DNA of 64,000 nt, from assembly GCA_038226175.1 (NCBI GenBank), contig JBBRQP010000003.1, forward strand, positions 7,171-71,170. The letters are read 5' to 3'. The notes beneath the pieces are model-generated. The model saw only the letters and a program-made list of their open reading frames with translations, ran no database searches and was not told the DNA's origin. Of this stretch, positions 46,022-55,097 are shown piece by piece; the stretch's first letter is position 1, and each line of letters opens with the position of its first letter. The stretch comes from JBBRQP01 sp038226175 (GTDB lineage Bacteria > Cyanobacteriota > Cyanobacteriia > Gloeobacterales > Anthocerotibacteraceae). Made by a program: the position numbers and the translations under genes.

Positions 46022-46540
46022 ATGCGCTCCTTGCTCAAAACTTGTTTGGTATTGGTTTTACTAACAAGTTGCACCCAACCCCCGCCACCCGTACCAGCCC
46101 CAGCTCCGGTCACCGAACCGCCGCCAGTTGCGCCTATACCCCCTCCTGCCGAAAAAACCTATCTACTCGGTCCACAGATGGATTTGGGTACGACGGCGAT
46201 TTTGGAAGTAGCCCCTGGCAAAACCGAACGCTTGCACATCATGCCAGAATCGGGGCAAGCGACCTATAATTTCGCCATTACCCCCCGTGACGGCAAATTT
46301 ACCGCCAAAGCCTATGCGCTACAACCTCAAAATGCTGAAGGTTTCGATCCACAACCCTTAGCTGACACGACGGTAGCCATTAGTGGCATAGCTACACAAG
46401 AGCTAACTACGCTACCTACTAACATCCCCGATGCCATAGTTATCCTCGAATTAACCAATCCCGGTACACTACCGCTCAATCTCAAAGTTGCTATGCCTGC
46501 TGGTACACAAACGCCTAAACGCAGACGGCGTAGGGAATAA
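46022..46540 (+). CDS. Predicted lipoprotein
   Basis: Type II signal peptide with lipobox LLTSC (cysteine about residue 17 from ATG 46022). A proline-rich linker (PPPPVPAPAPVTEPPPVAPIPPP) follows, then a beta-rich domain of about 120 residues, and a basic tail (KRRRRRE). The function is unknown; it is probably anchored in a membrane facing the periplasm. ATG 46001 is possible but would put seven extra residues before the signal peptide. Confidence 0.7.
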   Translation: MRSLLKTCLVLVLLTSCTQPPPPVPAPAPVTEPPPVAPIPPPAEKTYLLGPQMDLGTTAILEVAPGKTERLHIMPESGQATYNFAITPRDGKFTAKAYALQPQNAEGFDPQPLADTTVAISGIATQELTTLPTNIPDAIVILELTNPGTLPLNLKVAMPAGTQTPKRRRRRE

Positions 46541-46543
46541 AGA

Positions 46544-46594
46544 AGCCCTCACCCCAGCCTTTGGCCTCCCCTCTCCCAGGTTGGGAGAGGGGAA
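46544..46594. repeat. Dispersed GC-rich repeat, copy 2
   Basis: CCCTCACCCCAGCC... CTCCCAGGTTGGGAG AGGGGAAG, related to 24214-24248. Contains a small perfect hairpin (CTCCCA-GG-TTGGGAG type) between two convergent genes, where it could help terminate transcription. Confidence 0.55.
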
Positions 46595-46598
46595 GAAC

Positions 46599-47198
46599 CT
46601 ATTGAGTTTGTCTGAGCTTGGTTTGGGCATCTTCGATGGCGGGTGTGCCGCGTAGGAGTCCGATAGCAGCGCCTGGACAGATGCGAGAGAAGGTATAGTT
46701 TTTGAGCAGCTTTGCAACACTACGCAGTTGACGCGACCAATGAAAGGTTTTGGCAAGGCGAAGCGGGCGTGGTAAGCCTTGGCTATCAGGTAGCAGATGA
46801 CGACCTGTAAATAGTGTGTCCTCGTAAAGGACACAACTACTGCCCGGTGAATGTCCTGGTGTCCAGATCAAGGACACACCTGGCACGAGTTCTTGATCTT
46901 CGGCAAAGGCTAGGGCTACCGGGGCATTGACTAAGTACGCTTCTTGTTCTTGGATCACGAGTTGGGGTTGCAGATGCTTGAGCCAAGTCTCAACTTCGCC
47001 AATCGCGCCCCGATGGGTGAAGACCCAGTAGCTTAAGCCCCCTAAGTTTTGGATAGCCGTGAGGTGTTCGGGAGTAAAGGCTGGGCTATCAATCAAAATA
47101 TTGCCCTGTTCATGCAAGATCAGATAACTAGAACCCCCTCCGGTGGCACGGTTGGGCTTGAAACGGTAAATAGACGGGAACAGGTTTTGCACAGACAT
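46599..47198 (-). CDS. Metallo-beta-lactamase-fold protein with degenerate metal site
   Basis: About 199 aa from ATG 47198 (MSVQNLFPSIYRF). The MBL fold is recognised from the opening strands, WTPGHSPGSSCVLYEDTLFTGRHLLP and the overall length. The HxHxDH signature is replaced by THRGAIGE, so the binuclear zinc site is probably incomplete. It may be a non-catalytic or one-metal member. It is divergent from the acyl-CoA ligase gene. Confidence 0.8.
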   Translation of the reverse strand: MSVQNLFPSIYRFKPNRATGGGSSYLILHEQGNILIDSPAFTPEHLTAIQNLGGLSYWVFTHRGAIGEVETWLKHLQPQLVIQEQEAYLVNAPVALAFAEDQELVPGVSLIWTPGHSPGSSCVLYEDTLFTGRHLLPDSQGLPRPLRLAKTFHWSRQLRSVAKLLKNYTFSRICPGAAIGLLRGTPAIEDAQTKLRQTQ

Positions 47199-47303
47199 AA
47201 AAAACAATAGGCGTTCTGTATGTAGGGTAATGGTTTTTGCGGTCTTGTTTTGATACGTTGTGTTTTGGTAGGTTGTAAGGTACACCATATCTCTGTGCCT
47301 TCG

Positions 47304-48803
47304 ATGAATCTTGCGTCCTTACTTGACCATTCTGCACAGACCTTGGCGAGCCAACCAGCTTTTGTGACCCCAGACCAGACTCTGACCTATCAAGAATTTC
47401 AACAGCGTAGTGCGGCTCTAGCGGGTGGGCTACAGGCTTTGGGTGTGAGAGCTGGTGACCGGGTAGCTGTGATGTTGCCTAATATTGTGGCGTTTCCGCT
47501 AGCAGTCTATGGCATTTGGCGGCTAGGAGCACAGCTGGTAACAGTAAGTCCGTTACTCAAAGCCCAAGAAGTGGCTTATATTTTGCAAGATAGTGAAGCG
47601 GTGGTACTGATTGGCTTTGCGCCGTTATTGGCAGGGATGGAGGGACTCACCCAGCAATTTAAGGGTACGGTAATTGCTGTAGGCGGGGCTGATCGGGCTT
47701 TTGAGGCACTCTTTACCCAGCCGCCTGTGCTCAGTCCTTATCCAGTTGCAGCCGAAGATGTCGTCGCGGTGCTCTACACCTCAGGTACGACGGGTCGCCC
47801 CAAGGGCGCGATGCTGACTAGCCAAAATTTGGATTATGATTCTGCTGTTGCTGTCAGCACCGTTGATATTACGCCCACAGACCGACTCTATTGTGTATTG
47901 CCTTTATTTCATGCTTACGCGCTGAATGTGGCTCTGTTGGTTTGTGTGCGGGCAGGGGCGAGTATTTTTTTGGAGCCACGCTTTACGCCAGCTACGACCC
48001 TCAAACATTTACAGGAATTTGCTTGCACAGTATTTATTGGCGTACCAGCTCTTTATGCTGCTTTGCTTCAGGCATCGGCAGAAGTTTCTTGGAGTAAATT
48101 ACGCTTTTGTTTTTCTGGTGGTGCCCCAATTCCGGTGGAGATTTTGCGCGCTTTTGAGGCAAAGTTCCAGACTGTGATTTTGGAAGGGGATGGCCCAACC
48201 GAGTGCAGTCCTTTGACTACTTTGAATCCCTTAGCTGGTAAGCGCAAAATTGGCTCGGTAGGTATTCCTTTGGCAGGACAGCAAGCGGCAATTGGCGATA
48301 TTGATACGGGAAAACATCTACCGACCGGAACTGTGGGCGAAATTTTGATGCGGGGGCCTAATGTATTTAAGGGTTATCTCAAACAACCAGAAGCTACGGC
48401 ACAAGTGCTTAAAAATGGCTGGTATCACACGGGGGATTTGGGTTATCTCGATGAAGATGGCTATTTATTTATCGTGGATCGGCTTAAGGACATGCTAATC
48501 GCGGGCGGGATGAATGTTTATTCCCGTGAAGTAGAAGAAATTCTCTTTGAGCATCCAGCGGTTGCTAATTGTGCAGTCATTGGTGAATATGATCCCTTGC
48601 GTGGTGAAGAAGTTCATGCTTTTGTGCAAGTCAAGCCCGAAATGACGGTCACATCATTAAATTTGATTGCCCATTGTCGGGAACGTTTAGCTGATTATAA
48701 ATGTCCTCGTCGTATCACTTTTATCGCCGAATTACCGATGTCAGCAACGGGTAAAGTATTAAAGCGCGTGCTCAAAGAAGGACTAAAAGGTCATCCAGTT
48801 TAG
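47304..48803 (+). CDS. AMP-forming acyl-CoA ligase
   Basis: ANL-family adenylating enzyme of 499 aa. The P-loop-like YTSGTTGRPKGAMLT, the A5 motif DGPTE (in place of YGxTE), YHTGDLGYLDEDGY and the C-terminal lysine in PMSATGKVLKRVL are present. It activates a carboxylate, probably a fatty acid, as acyl-AMP and then acyl-CoA. ATG 47304 (MNLASLLDHS) matches the family start. Confidence 0.9.
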   Translation: MNLASLLDHSAQTLASQPAFVTPDQTLTYQEFQQRSAALAGGLQALGVRAGDRVAVMLPNIVAFPLAVYGIWRLGAQLVTVSPLLKAQEVAYILQDSEAVVLIGFAPLLAGMEGLTQQFKGTVIAVGGADRAFEALFTQPPVLSPYPVAAEDVVAVLYTSGTTGRPKGAMLTSQNLDYDSAVAVSTVDITPTDRLYCVLPLFHAYALNVALLVCVRAGASIFLEPRFTPATTLKHLQEFACTVFIGVPALYAALLQASAEVSWSKLRFCFSGGAPIPVEILRAFEAKFQTVILEGDGPTECSPLTTLNPLAGKRKIGSVGIPLAGQQAAIGDIDTGKHLPTGTVGEILMRGPNVFKGYLKQPEATAQVLKNGWYHTGDLGYLDEDGYLFIVDRLKDMLIAGGMNVYSREVEEILFEHPAVANCAVIGEYDPLRGEEVHAFVQVKPEMTVTSLNLIAHCRERLADYKCPRRITFIAELPMSATGKVLKRVLKEGLKGHPV

Positions 48804-48812
48804 GTAGAAAAC

Positions 48813-48964
48813 AGCCCCTCCGCCCCATAAATGGGGGACGAGGCCCAGCTGGTACTTGGTTTGGACACTTGAGCTCAGAAGAGAAAGAGAGTTAACGCTT
48901 TATTTCTGAAAGTTTAACTTTTCCTAAGAGTGCCCTGGCTCCCCATTTATGGGGCGGGGGGGCT
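48813..48964. mobile_element. MITE-like element with about 25-bp terminal inverted repeats
   Basis: The left arm (48813-48838) and right arm (48940-48964) are near-perfect inverted copies of AGCCCCTCCGCCCCATAAA-TGGGG. Each arm is itself palindromic (CCCCATAAATGGGG). They enclose about 100 non-coding bases with a second inner inverted repeat (AGTTAA / TTTAACT). The size and structure fit a miniature inverted-repeat element or a strongly folding RNA. The transposase is not in this window. Confidence 0.6.
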
Positions 48965-49013
48965 TAATCCGGTGCAAGACCGTTACACTAGGACAGGCAT
49001 AATCGGGCAGACC

Positions 49014-49355
49014 ATGAGCTTTGATATCATCACGGCAGCAGAATTAGCAGAGCGATTACAAGCAAGTGGACTTGATCAAACAGTCCAACTCATTGATGTG
49101 CGTGAGCCTCACGAATTGGAGCTTGCCGCACTTCCTGGTTTTCAGCGATTTTCCCTCAGTGAATCTGGGCAGTGGGCTTCACGCATTAGTGAACTGCTTG
49201 ATCCCAACAAAGAAACTATCGTGCTCTGTCATCATGGGATGCGCTCAGCGCAGATGTGTGGTTATTTGATTAGTCAAGGCTTTACCCAAGTCAAAAACCT
49301 CCATGGCGGCATTGATGCCTATAGTGCAGTTGACCCGCGTGTACCCAGTTACTGA
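49014..49355 (+). CDS. Rhodanese-like domain protein
   Basis: Single-domain rhodanese of 113 aa. The active-site loop is LCHHGMRS with the catalytic cysteine; LIDVREPHELELA is the upstream signature. Probably a cytoplasmic sulfurtransferase or persulfide carrier. The ATG at 49014 is used; 50 bp upstream lies the inverted-repeat element. Confidence 0.9.
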   Translation: MSFDIITAAELAERLQASGLDQTVQLIDVREPHELELAALPGFQRFSLSESGQWASRISELLDPNKETIVLCHHGMRSAQMCGYLISQGFTQVKNLHGGIDAYSAVDPRVPSY

Positions 49356-49385
49356 TAGATTGGAGCACAGTAACAAGAGGGTGTA

Positions 49386-50015
49386 ATGAGCTTACAGCAA
49401 TGGTTAGGCACACTAAGTTTATGCGCAAGTACCCTACTTTATCCAGTTTTAGCTGAATGTCGTGACCGTCCTGGCGATATCGATTTATATAATTCTGATT
49501 TAGTTAGTCCACTATTTAAGCGCGATAACCCGACTCTGCCTACTTGGTTTCATCGGGGTAGCGCGCCTACAGAAGCGGGCCTACAAAGACTCAAAACCCT
49601 CGGTATTGGCACGATTATCGATTTGCGAGCAGGTGAAAGAGAAGGGCAAAGTATTCAACAACGGGTAATTGCCCACTGTCAGTTAGCTACGCCTCATTTA
49701 CCGTTGGCTCCAGCCCAGGAACAGGTGATCGCCACTAAACTCGGTCTCGACTACAAACGTCTACCGATGACAAAAACCCCTGATGCCCAGCAAATCGTCA
49801 GTTTTTTCACTTGGCTCAAAGATGCTCATCTCAAAAAACCTATTTATTTGCATTGTCAGCACGGACGGGATCGTACTGGGGTCATGATTTCTCTCTATCA
49901 CTTTCAGCAAGATCATTGGAATTTGGAACAAGCTCTCCACGAAATGCGCGGTTATGGCTTTTTGCCAGCCTTAGAACCAGAAATCATGACTTTCCTCAAA
50001 GCACAAAAGTCTTGA
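49386..50015 (+). CDS. Exported dual-specificity/tyrosine phosphatase-like protein
   Basis: A 209-aa protein with a signal peptide (LSLCASTLLYPVLA-ECR) and the cysteine phosphatase loop HCQHGRDRTG (H-C-x5-R-T). TIIDLRAGERE is typical of the dual-specificity fold. It would act in the periplasm on phosphoproteins, phosphoinositol-like or phospholipid substrates; a link to the cytoplasmic tyrosine kinase at 40 kb is unlikely by topology. 30 bp after the rhodanese gene. Confidence 0.87.
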   Translation: MSLQQWLGTLSLCASTLLYPVLAECRDRPGDIDLYNSDLVSPLFKRDNPTLPTWFHRGSAPTEAGLQRLKTLGIGTIIDLRAGEREGQSIQQRVIAHCQLATPHLPLAPAQEQVIATKLGLDYKRLPMTKTPDAQQIVSFFTWLKDAHLKKPIYLHCQHGRDRTGVMISLYHFQQDHWNLEQALHEMRGYGFLPALEPEIMTFLKAQKS

Positions 50016-50067
50016 GATATTACCGGATCGGTCTAGGATAAAAAAAGCCAGATTTGGCCTATTTGCC

Positions 50068-50697
50068 ATGGATGAACTGCTCTTACGCGAACAATTACAA
50101 GACCCTGACCTCGGTGTCCGCATCAAAGCCGTACTCGCCCTACGCGCCTTGCCTGCCGCCCAAGCCGTTCCCTTACTTGAGATCGTCCTTGCTGACCGTA
50201 ATACCCGTGTCCGCTATAGTGCCGTCAGTATGTTAGGACAAAAGGCCACACCAGTAACCCGAGAACTTTTGACACGGTGTCTAGCTGAAGACCCAGAATT
50301 TGATATCCGCGCTGCTGCTGCCGCTTCCTTGGGTGATCTAGGTGAAAAAGAAGCCTTTACAGATTTGGTAGCTGCCTATGACCGTGACCGCGAACCAATG
50401 GTGCGTTTTAGTATCGTGGCGGCTCTGGGTGAATTAGGTGATCCGCGTGCCTTTGATTTGTTGCAGACCGCCCTTACCCAAGGCGATTTGCAGGAAGAAG
50501 CTGCCTTAATGGCCCTAGGACAATTGGCTTTACCTGAGTCAATTCCGATTCTGACGCGCTATCTCACCCATGCTGATTGGCAATTACGATTACGCGCAGT
50601 GCAAGCTCTGGGCACGATGGGACAAACCGAACCCCTCAAAACCCTACAAGAAGACCATCCTCAGGTTCAACAAGCCATCACCACAGCGTTGAGTTGA
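50068..50697 (+). CDS. HEAT-repeat protein, NblB/phycobilin-lyase-like
   Basis: A 209-aa all-helical protein made of about six HEAT/PBS-lyase repeats of around 31 residues (LGVRIKAVLALRAL, TRVRYSAVSMLG, FDIRAAAAASLGDLG, PMVRFSIVAALGELGDPRA, WQLRLRAVQALGTMG). NblB-type proteins bind phycobilisome components during nutrient stress and bilin lyases attach chromophores; a simple scaffold is also possible. 60 bp before ndhJ. Confidence 0.82.
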   Translation: MDELLLREQLQDPDLGVRIKAVLALRALPAAQAVPLLEIVLADRNTRVRYSAVSMLGQKATPVTRELLTRCLAEDPEFDIRAAAAASLGDLGEKEAFTDLVAAYDRDREPMVRFSIVAALGELGDPRAFDLLQTALTQGDLQEEAALMALGQLALPESIPILTRYLTHADWQLRLRAVQALGTMGQTEPLKTLQEDHPQVQQAITTALS

Positions 50698-50757
50698 GTC
50701 CCGCTTCCTTAAAACCCTTGGTACACTGAAGAGAGTATTTCAATAATCGAACCTCCC

Positions 50758-51282
50758 ATGAGCGAACCCGAAACCACACCTACGCCAGAAGCTGTTATTG
50801 CCGTCGAAGTTGGGCCTCTGACCAAAATGTTACGAGAGCAAGGACTGAGCGTGGATTTTGAAGCCTATGACCACCTGCAAGTAGAGATCGTTAAAGTCTC
50901 GCCCCAAGAACTTTTAGCAGTCAGCAGTGCCCTCTATACAGCAGGGTTTAATTATCTACGCTGTTTAGCGGCCTATGACTCGGCACCGGGCGCAGATCTC
51001 GTTAGTGTTTATGATTTGACCCAAATCACTGATCAGGGTAAAAATCCACCCCATGTACGCCTCAAAGTCTATTTGTCCCGCCAAAATCCGACCTTACCCT
51101 CCCTCTATTGGCTCTGGAAAACCGCTGACTATCAAGAACGTGAAAACTACGATATGTTCGGCATTGTTTACGAAGGACATCCCAATCTCAAACGAATTTT
51201 GATGAATGAAGACTGGGTAGGGTGGCCTCTGCGCAAAGACTATATCTCACCCGACTTCTATGAATTACAGGATGCTTACTAG
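50758..51282 (+). CDS. ndhJ: NAD(P)H-quinone oxidoreductase subunit J
   Basis: Peripheral-arm subunit (30-kDa type) of the thylakoid NDH-1 complex in respiration and cyclic electron flow. [34 protein letters not shown] and the [14 protein letters not shown] ending are diagnostic. 174 aa with a slightly longer acidic N-terminus. In most cyanobacteria ndhC, ndhK and ndhJ are clustered; here ndhJ stands apart from them. Confidence 0.95.
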   Translation: MSEPETTPTPEAVIAVEVGPLTKMLREQGLSVDFEAYDHLQVEIVKVSPQELLAVSSALYTAGFNYLRCLAAYDSAPGADLVSVYDLTQITDQGKNPPHVRLKVYLSRQNPTLPSLYWLWKTADYQERENYDMFGIVYEGHPNLKRILMNEDWVGWPLRKDYISPDFYELQDAY

Positions 51283-51329
51283 GTTGTTGAGGTAAAATTC
51301 GAGCCGAATCTTGCTCAGTGCCATCAATA

Positions 51330-52166
51330 TTAAGGCTTCACAAATTTAAGCGTCATGCGATCACTTTCGCCAATGGCTAAATATTTTTGTTGATCCTTTT
51401 CACCTTGACTTAGTGTGGGCGGTAGAGTCCAGACACCACCAAGATAATCTTTGGTGTCCTTAGGATTGGCATTGATCTCAGATTTACCAACAAACTTGAA
51501 ACCCGCTTTTTCGATGGCGGCAATGACATAGGCTTCGGGAACATAACCGTAGTTTGCAATTTTTTGGGCATCGGTATCAGGTTGTGCGCGATGCTCTTCG
51601 ACGCCCAAAATGCCACCTTTTTTGAGAACACGATAGGCTGCTGCATAAACTTTACTTTCAAAACCACCGATGATCCAGTTATGAATATTGCGGAAAGTCA
51701 ACACCATATCTGCCGAATTAGCTTGACCTAGGGTGATTTGCTCGGGAGGATTAACCGTTACAACTTGGACTTTACCAAAGACTTCAGGACGCGCTGCAAG
51801 TTTTTGATTAAATTTTTCGACCGACGTTGCTGTATCTTGATCGGTGCTTTTAGGGTCAAAATTGGTGACAATGAGATGCCCTTTTTTCGCCAAAAGTGGT
51901 GCCAAAATCTCGGTATACCAGCCACCACCCGGCCAGAGTTCGATGACTGTCATCTTAGGACGTAGACCAAAAAAAGCTAAGGTCTCGGCTGGGTGACGAT
52001 AAAGATCACGGGCACGATTTTTCTCAGAGCGTTCGGAAGATTGTAAGACCGTCTGTAAAGTCACAGTGCTGAGAACTTCTGGACGGGCCAAAACAGGTAA
52101 AGTTGTACCAAAAATAAGCAAGCTAGTCAGTAAACCAGAAAGGCTACGTCCAGATAATCCCATCAC
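51330..52166 (-). CDS. Exported class I SAM-dependent methyltransferase-like protein
   Basis: A 278-aa protein with an N-terminal signal peptide (SGLLTSLLIFGTTLPVLA-RPE) and a Rossmann methyltransferase domain; motif I is MTVIELWPGGGWYTEIL, and LGQANSADMVLTFRNIHNW is the motif IV region. A related family of exported methyltransferase-like proteins is known in bacteria, but SAM supply outside the cytoplasm is unexplained. Convergent with ndhJ. Confidence 0.83.
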   Translation of the reverse strand: MMGLSGRSLSGLLTSLLIFGTTLPVLARPEVLSTVTLQTVLQSSERSEKNRARDLYRHPAETLAFFGLRPKMTVIELWPGGGWYTEILAPLLAKKGHLIVTNFDPKSTDQDTATSVEKFNQKLAARPEVFGKVQVVTVNPPEQITLGQANSADMVLTFRNIHNWIIGGFESKVYAAAYRVLKKGGILGVEEHRAQPDTDAQKIANYGYVPEAYVIAAIEKAGFKFVGKSEINANPKDTKDYLGGVWTLPPTLSQGEKDQQKYLAIGESDRMTLKFVKP

Positions 52167-52216
52167 AAACTCAAAATACGGCTTTCTTTACGATACCTTA
52201 TCGCCTAGGGAGAGTG

Positions 52217-54577
52217 CTAACCTAGCTCCCGCTGCTCAAAGGGCAAATAAACCACATCACGCGACCCTGTATAGACCTGTGTAGGCCGAAAAATGCGGTT
52301 ATTGGACAGTTGCATACGCCAGTGAGCGAGCCACCCTGCTACCCGCGAAATAGCAAACACCGGGGTAAAGACATCAATCGGGATACCCATTTTTTCGTAG
52401 AGGATGCCCGAGTAAAAATCGACATTAGGATAAATTTTCTTTTCGCCTAGAAGTTCTTCACACACCTGTTCAACTTCGAGGGCAACAGTGTAAATAGGAC
52501 TCGGCTCGTAAAACGTAAACATCTCTTCGACCAGTTGTTGCAAAACCACAGCACGGGGGTCTTTGGTGCGATAGACCCGATGGCCTAGCCCCATGATTTT
52601 TTCTTTGCGCTGAAGACGACCTTGGATAAATTCACGGGCTGACTCGGCCTGACCAATCTGCTGAAACATCGCTAGAGCTTCTTCATTGGCTCCGCCATGT
52701 AAGGGACCTGAGAGCGCACCAATCGCCGAGGTAATCACGGTGTAAGGGTCAGCCAAGGTCGAAGCGGTGACGAGCGCGCCAAAGGTCGAAGCATTAACTG
52801 TATGTTCCGCGTGCAAAATCAAGCAAATATCAAAAATCCGCGCTACCCGTGCATCAGGCTCTTGTCCGGTGAGCATGTATAAAAAATTGGCACTGTGATC
52901 CAAGTCATCACGCGGCGGCAGCGGGTCATTGCCTTGGCGCATCTGATGAAACATGGCGACCATGGTCGGAACTTTAGCAATGAGGTTAATAATTGCCGCC
53001 CGGGCGTAGGCTTCGTCGGTCAATTGTTGGCTCTCACCGAGCGGATAAAATAAGCCCAGAGCCGCCACACAGGCTTGCAAAGCATCCATCGGGTGTCCCC
53101 GGTCAGGAAAACACTTGATCATGTCGCGGATCGGATATTTAACCCGGCGTTGGAGCTTTATTTCTTCTTCAAACTGGCGTAATTGTTCGGCATTAGGCAA
53201 ATAGCTATAGATCAACAAATAGGCAGTTTCCATAAAGTTGCTGTAGCGCGCCAATTCTAAGATTGGGATGCCCCGGTATTCCAGAAGTCCTTGTTCGCCA
53301 TCGACATAGCTAATATTGGAGCGCGTCGCCGGAACACCCGCTAGACCAGGCACATAGGCTGACTGAGCCACAGGTGCCGCAATAACTGGTGTCGGAGTCG
53401 GCGGGATTTCGGCTTCTTCGATTTCGGGTAGGGGCAGGCCAGCGCGTTCTTCAAGAGGCGTATAGACCAGATGGCGTTGCCCAACATAGATTTGTTCAGG
53501 ACGAAAAATACGGTTACTTTTGAGTTGTTCTTTCCAGTGAGCCAGCCACCCTGCTACCCGAGAAATTGCAAAAATTGGTGTAAAAATATCACTGGGAATA
53601 CCCATTTTTTCGTAGACGATTCCCGAATAAAATTCCATATTTGGATAAACCTGTTTGGGACTAAGCAGATCACGACATACATGCTCGACTTCGAGGGCAA
53701 TCTCATAGGTCGGACTCAAGCCAAAGTGGGTAAACAGGTCTTCAGCTAGGCGTTGCATAATAATCGCCCGGGGATCTTTAGTGCGATAGACCCGATGACC
53801 TAGCCCCATGATTTTTTCGTTGCGCTCGAGCCGCCCTTGGATAAAACTAAATACGGCTTCCTTGGCACCAATGCGATGAAACATACGTAAGGCTTCTTCA
53901 TTAGCACCGCCATGTAAGGGACCTGAGAGCGTACTGAGTGCCGAGGTAATCACGGTGTAAGGGTCAGCCAAAGTCGAAGCAGTGACCAAAGCCCCAAAGG
54001 TCGAAGCATTAACCGTATGTTCCGCGTGCAAAATCAAACAAGTATCAAAAATTTTGGCTACCCGTGCATCAGGCTCTTGTCCGGTGAGCATATACAAAAA
54101 GTTAGCACTGTGATCCAGGTCATCACGCGGCGCAAGCGGGTCATTGCCCTGGCGCATCTGATGAAACATCGCCACAAGCGTAGGTAATTTGGCCAAAAGC
54201 CGTGTGGTTACTTCATAGGCATAACTTTCATCGGTCAGCTGCTGCTCACCTAAGGGATAAAACAACCCTAGACCAGCCACACAGGCTTGCAAAGCATCCA
54301 TCGGGTGTCCTTGGTCAGGAAAGCATTTAATCATGTCTCGCAGCGGATATTTGACGCGGCGATGGAGGCGAATATCATTTTCAAATTTTTCTAATTGAGC
54401 GCGGGTCGGCAGATGATCAGAAATCAATAAATAAGCTGTTTCCAGAAACGTACTTTGGGTGGCTAATTGGTTAATACTGATGCCGCGATATTCTAAAACG
54501 CCCACTTGACCGTCAATAAAACTGATATTAGAGCGGGTCGCGGGTACGCCTGCTAGACCGGGCACATATTGAGACAT
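52217..54577 (-). CDS. gltA: Tandem (two-copy) citrate synthase fusion
   Basis: Condenses acetyl-CoA and oxaloacetate to citrate. One 786-aa frame holds two full citrate synthases: residues 1 to about 380 and 405-786, joined by a Pro/Ala/Glu-rich linker (EEAEIPPTPTPVIAAPVAQ). Y408 aligns with Y4. Both copies keep the catalytic blocks (SGPLHGGANEEAL, MGLGHRVYRTKDPRA and the EFYSGI/DFYSGI...MGIP...FTP region with the Asp). The DNA of the two halves is strikingly similar over long stretches, so the fusion arose by duplication. The start is ATG 54577. A normal enzyme has about 380-430 aa. Confidence 0.93.
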   Translation of the reverse strand: MSQYVPGLAGVPATRSNISFIDGQVGVLEYRGISINQLATQSTFLETAYLLISDHLPTRAQLEKFENDIRLHRRVKYPLRDMIKCFPDQGHPMDALQACVAGLGLFYPLGEQQLTDESYAYEVTTRLLAKLPTLVAMFHQMRQGNDPLAPRDDLDHSANFLYMLTGQEPDARVAKIFDTCLILHAEHTVNASTFGALVTASTLADPYTVITSALSTLSGPLHGGANEEALRMFHRIGAKEAVFSFIQGRLERNEKIMGLGHRVYRTKDPRAIIMQRLAEDLFTHFGLSPTYEIALEVEHVCRDLLSPKQVYPNMEFYSGIVYEKMGIPSDIFTPIFAISRVAGWLAHWKEQLKSNRIFRPEQIYVGQRHLVYTPLEERAGLPLPEIEEAEIPPTPTPVIAAPVAQSAYVPGLAGVPATRSNISYVDGEQGLLEYRGIPILELARYSNFMETAYLLIYSYLPNAEQLRQFEEEIKLQRRVKYPIRDMIKCFPDRGHPMDALQACVAALGLFYPLGESQQLTDEAYARAAIINLIAKVPTMVAMFHQMRQGNDPLPPRDDLDHSANFLYMLTGQEPDARVARIFDICLILHAEHTVNASTFGALVTASTLADPYTVITSAIGALSGPLHGGANEEALAMFQQIGQAESAREFIQGRLQRKEKIMGLGHRVYRTKDPRAVVLQQLVEEMFTFYEPSPIYTVALEVEQVCEELLGEKKIYPNVDFYSGILYEKMGIPIDVFTPVFAISRVAGWLAHWRMQLSNNRIFRPTQVYTGSRDVVYLPFEQRELG

Positions 54578-54641
54578 GGTGTACCTCTCGAATCCCTCTC
54601 ACTATAAGGCACAACCGTTAGCCCTACGAAAGTAGCGAGAT

Positions 54642-55097
54642 TTAGGCCAATGACTTTAGTTCTTTGAGTAATTCCGAATTTTCACGCTTAAAAATAGGAA
54701 TGCCTTCGGTGTGTTTGTAACGGACGATGCCCTGCTTATCGACGATGACGTAGGCGCGACTAACCACCATGCCAAATAAGGCACTCACATCGTAAAGCTG
54801 AGCCACTTTTTTGTCGGCATCATTGAGCAAGGGAAATTGGGCTTGTAACTGTTGGGCAAATTTATTTTTGGCTTCGACAGTGCCTGAGCTAATACCGAGG
54901 ATCACAGAATCCGCCGTCTGAAATTGTGACCAGTCTTCGACAAAGCAGGTTAACTCTTGCGTACATACGGGCGTGAAGTCACCGGGATAAAAGGCTAGCA
55001 AGACATTTTTTTGACCACGATAGTCACTCAGGCGAATATCACCCTGAGAACCCGGTAACGAAAAATCAGGTGCAATTTGGCCTACTTCGATGCTCAT
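54642..55097 (-). CDS. Peroxiredoxin (AhpC/TSA, Bcp-type)
   Basis: A 151-aa thiol peroxidase. The catalytic cysteine is in [16 protein letters not shown] (about residue 45); a second cysteine five residues later could be the resolving one. [31 protein letters not shown] is the family start. Reduces hydrogen peroxide and organic hydroperoxides. Downstream of the candidate oriC and transcribed away from it. Confidence 0.93.
   Translation of the reverse strand: MSIEVGQIAPDFSLPGSQGDIRLSDYRGQKNVLLAFYPGDFTPVCTQELTCFVEDWSQFQTADSVILGISSGTVEAKNKFAQQLQAQFPLLNDADKKVAQLYDVSALFGMVVSRAYVIVDKQGIVRYKHTEGIPIFKRENSELLKELKSLA

Noticed and set aside
40125..50015. Functional pairing of the Wzc-like tyrosine kinase with the phosphatase at 49386-50015
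   Set aside because: The phosphatase has a signal peptide and would be periplasmic, while the kinase domain is cytoplasmic.
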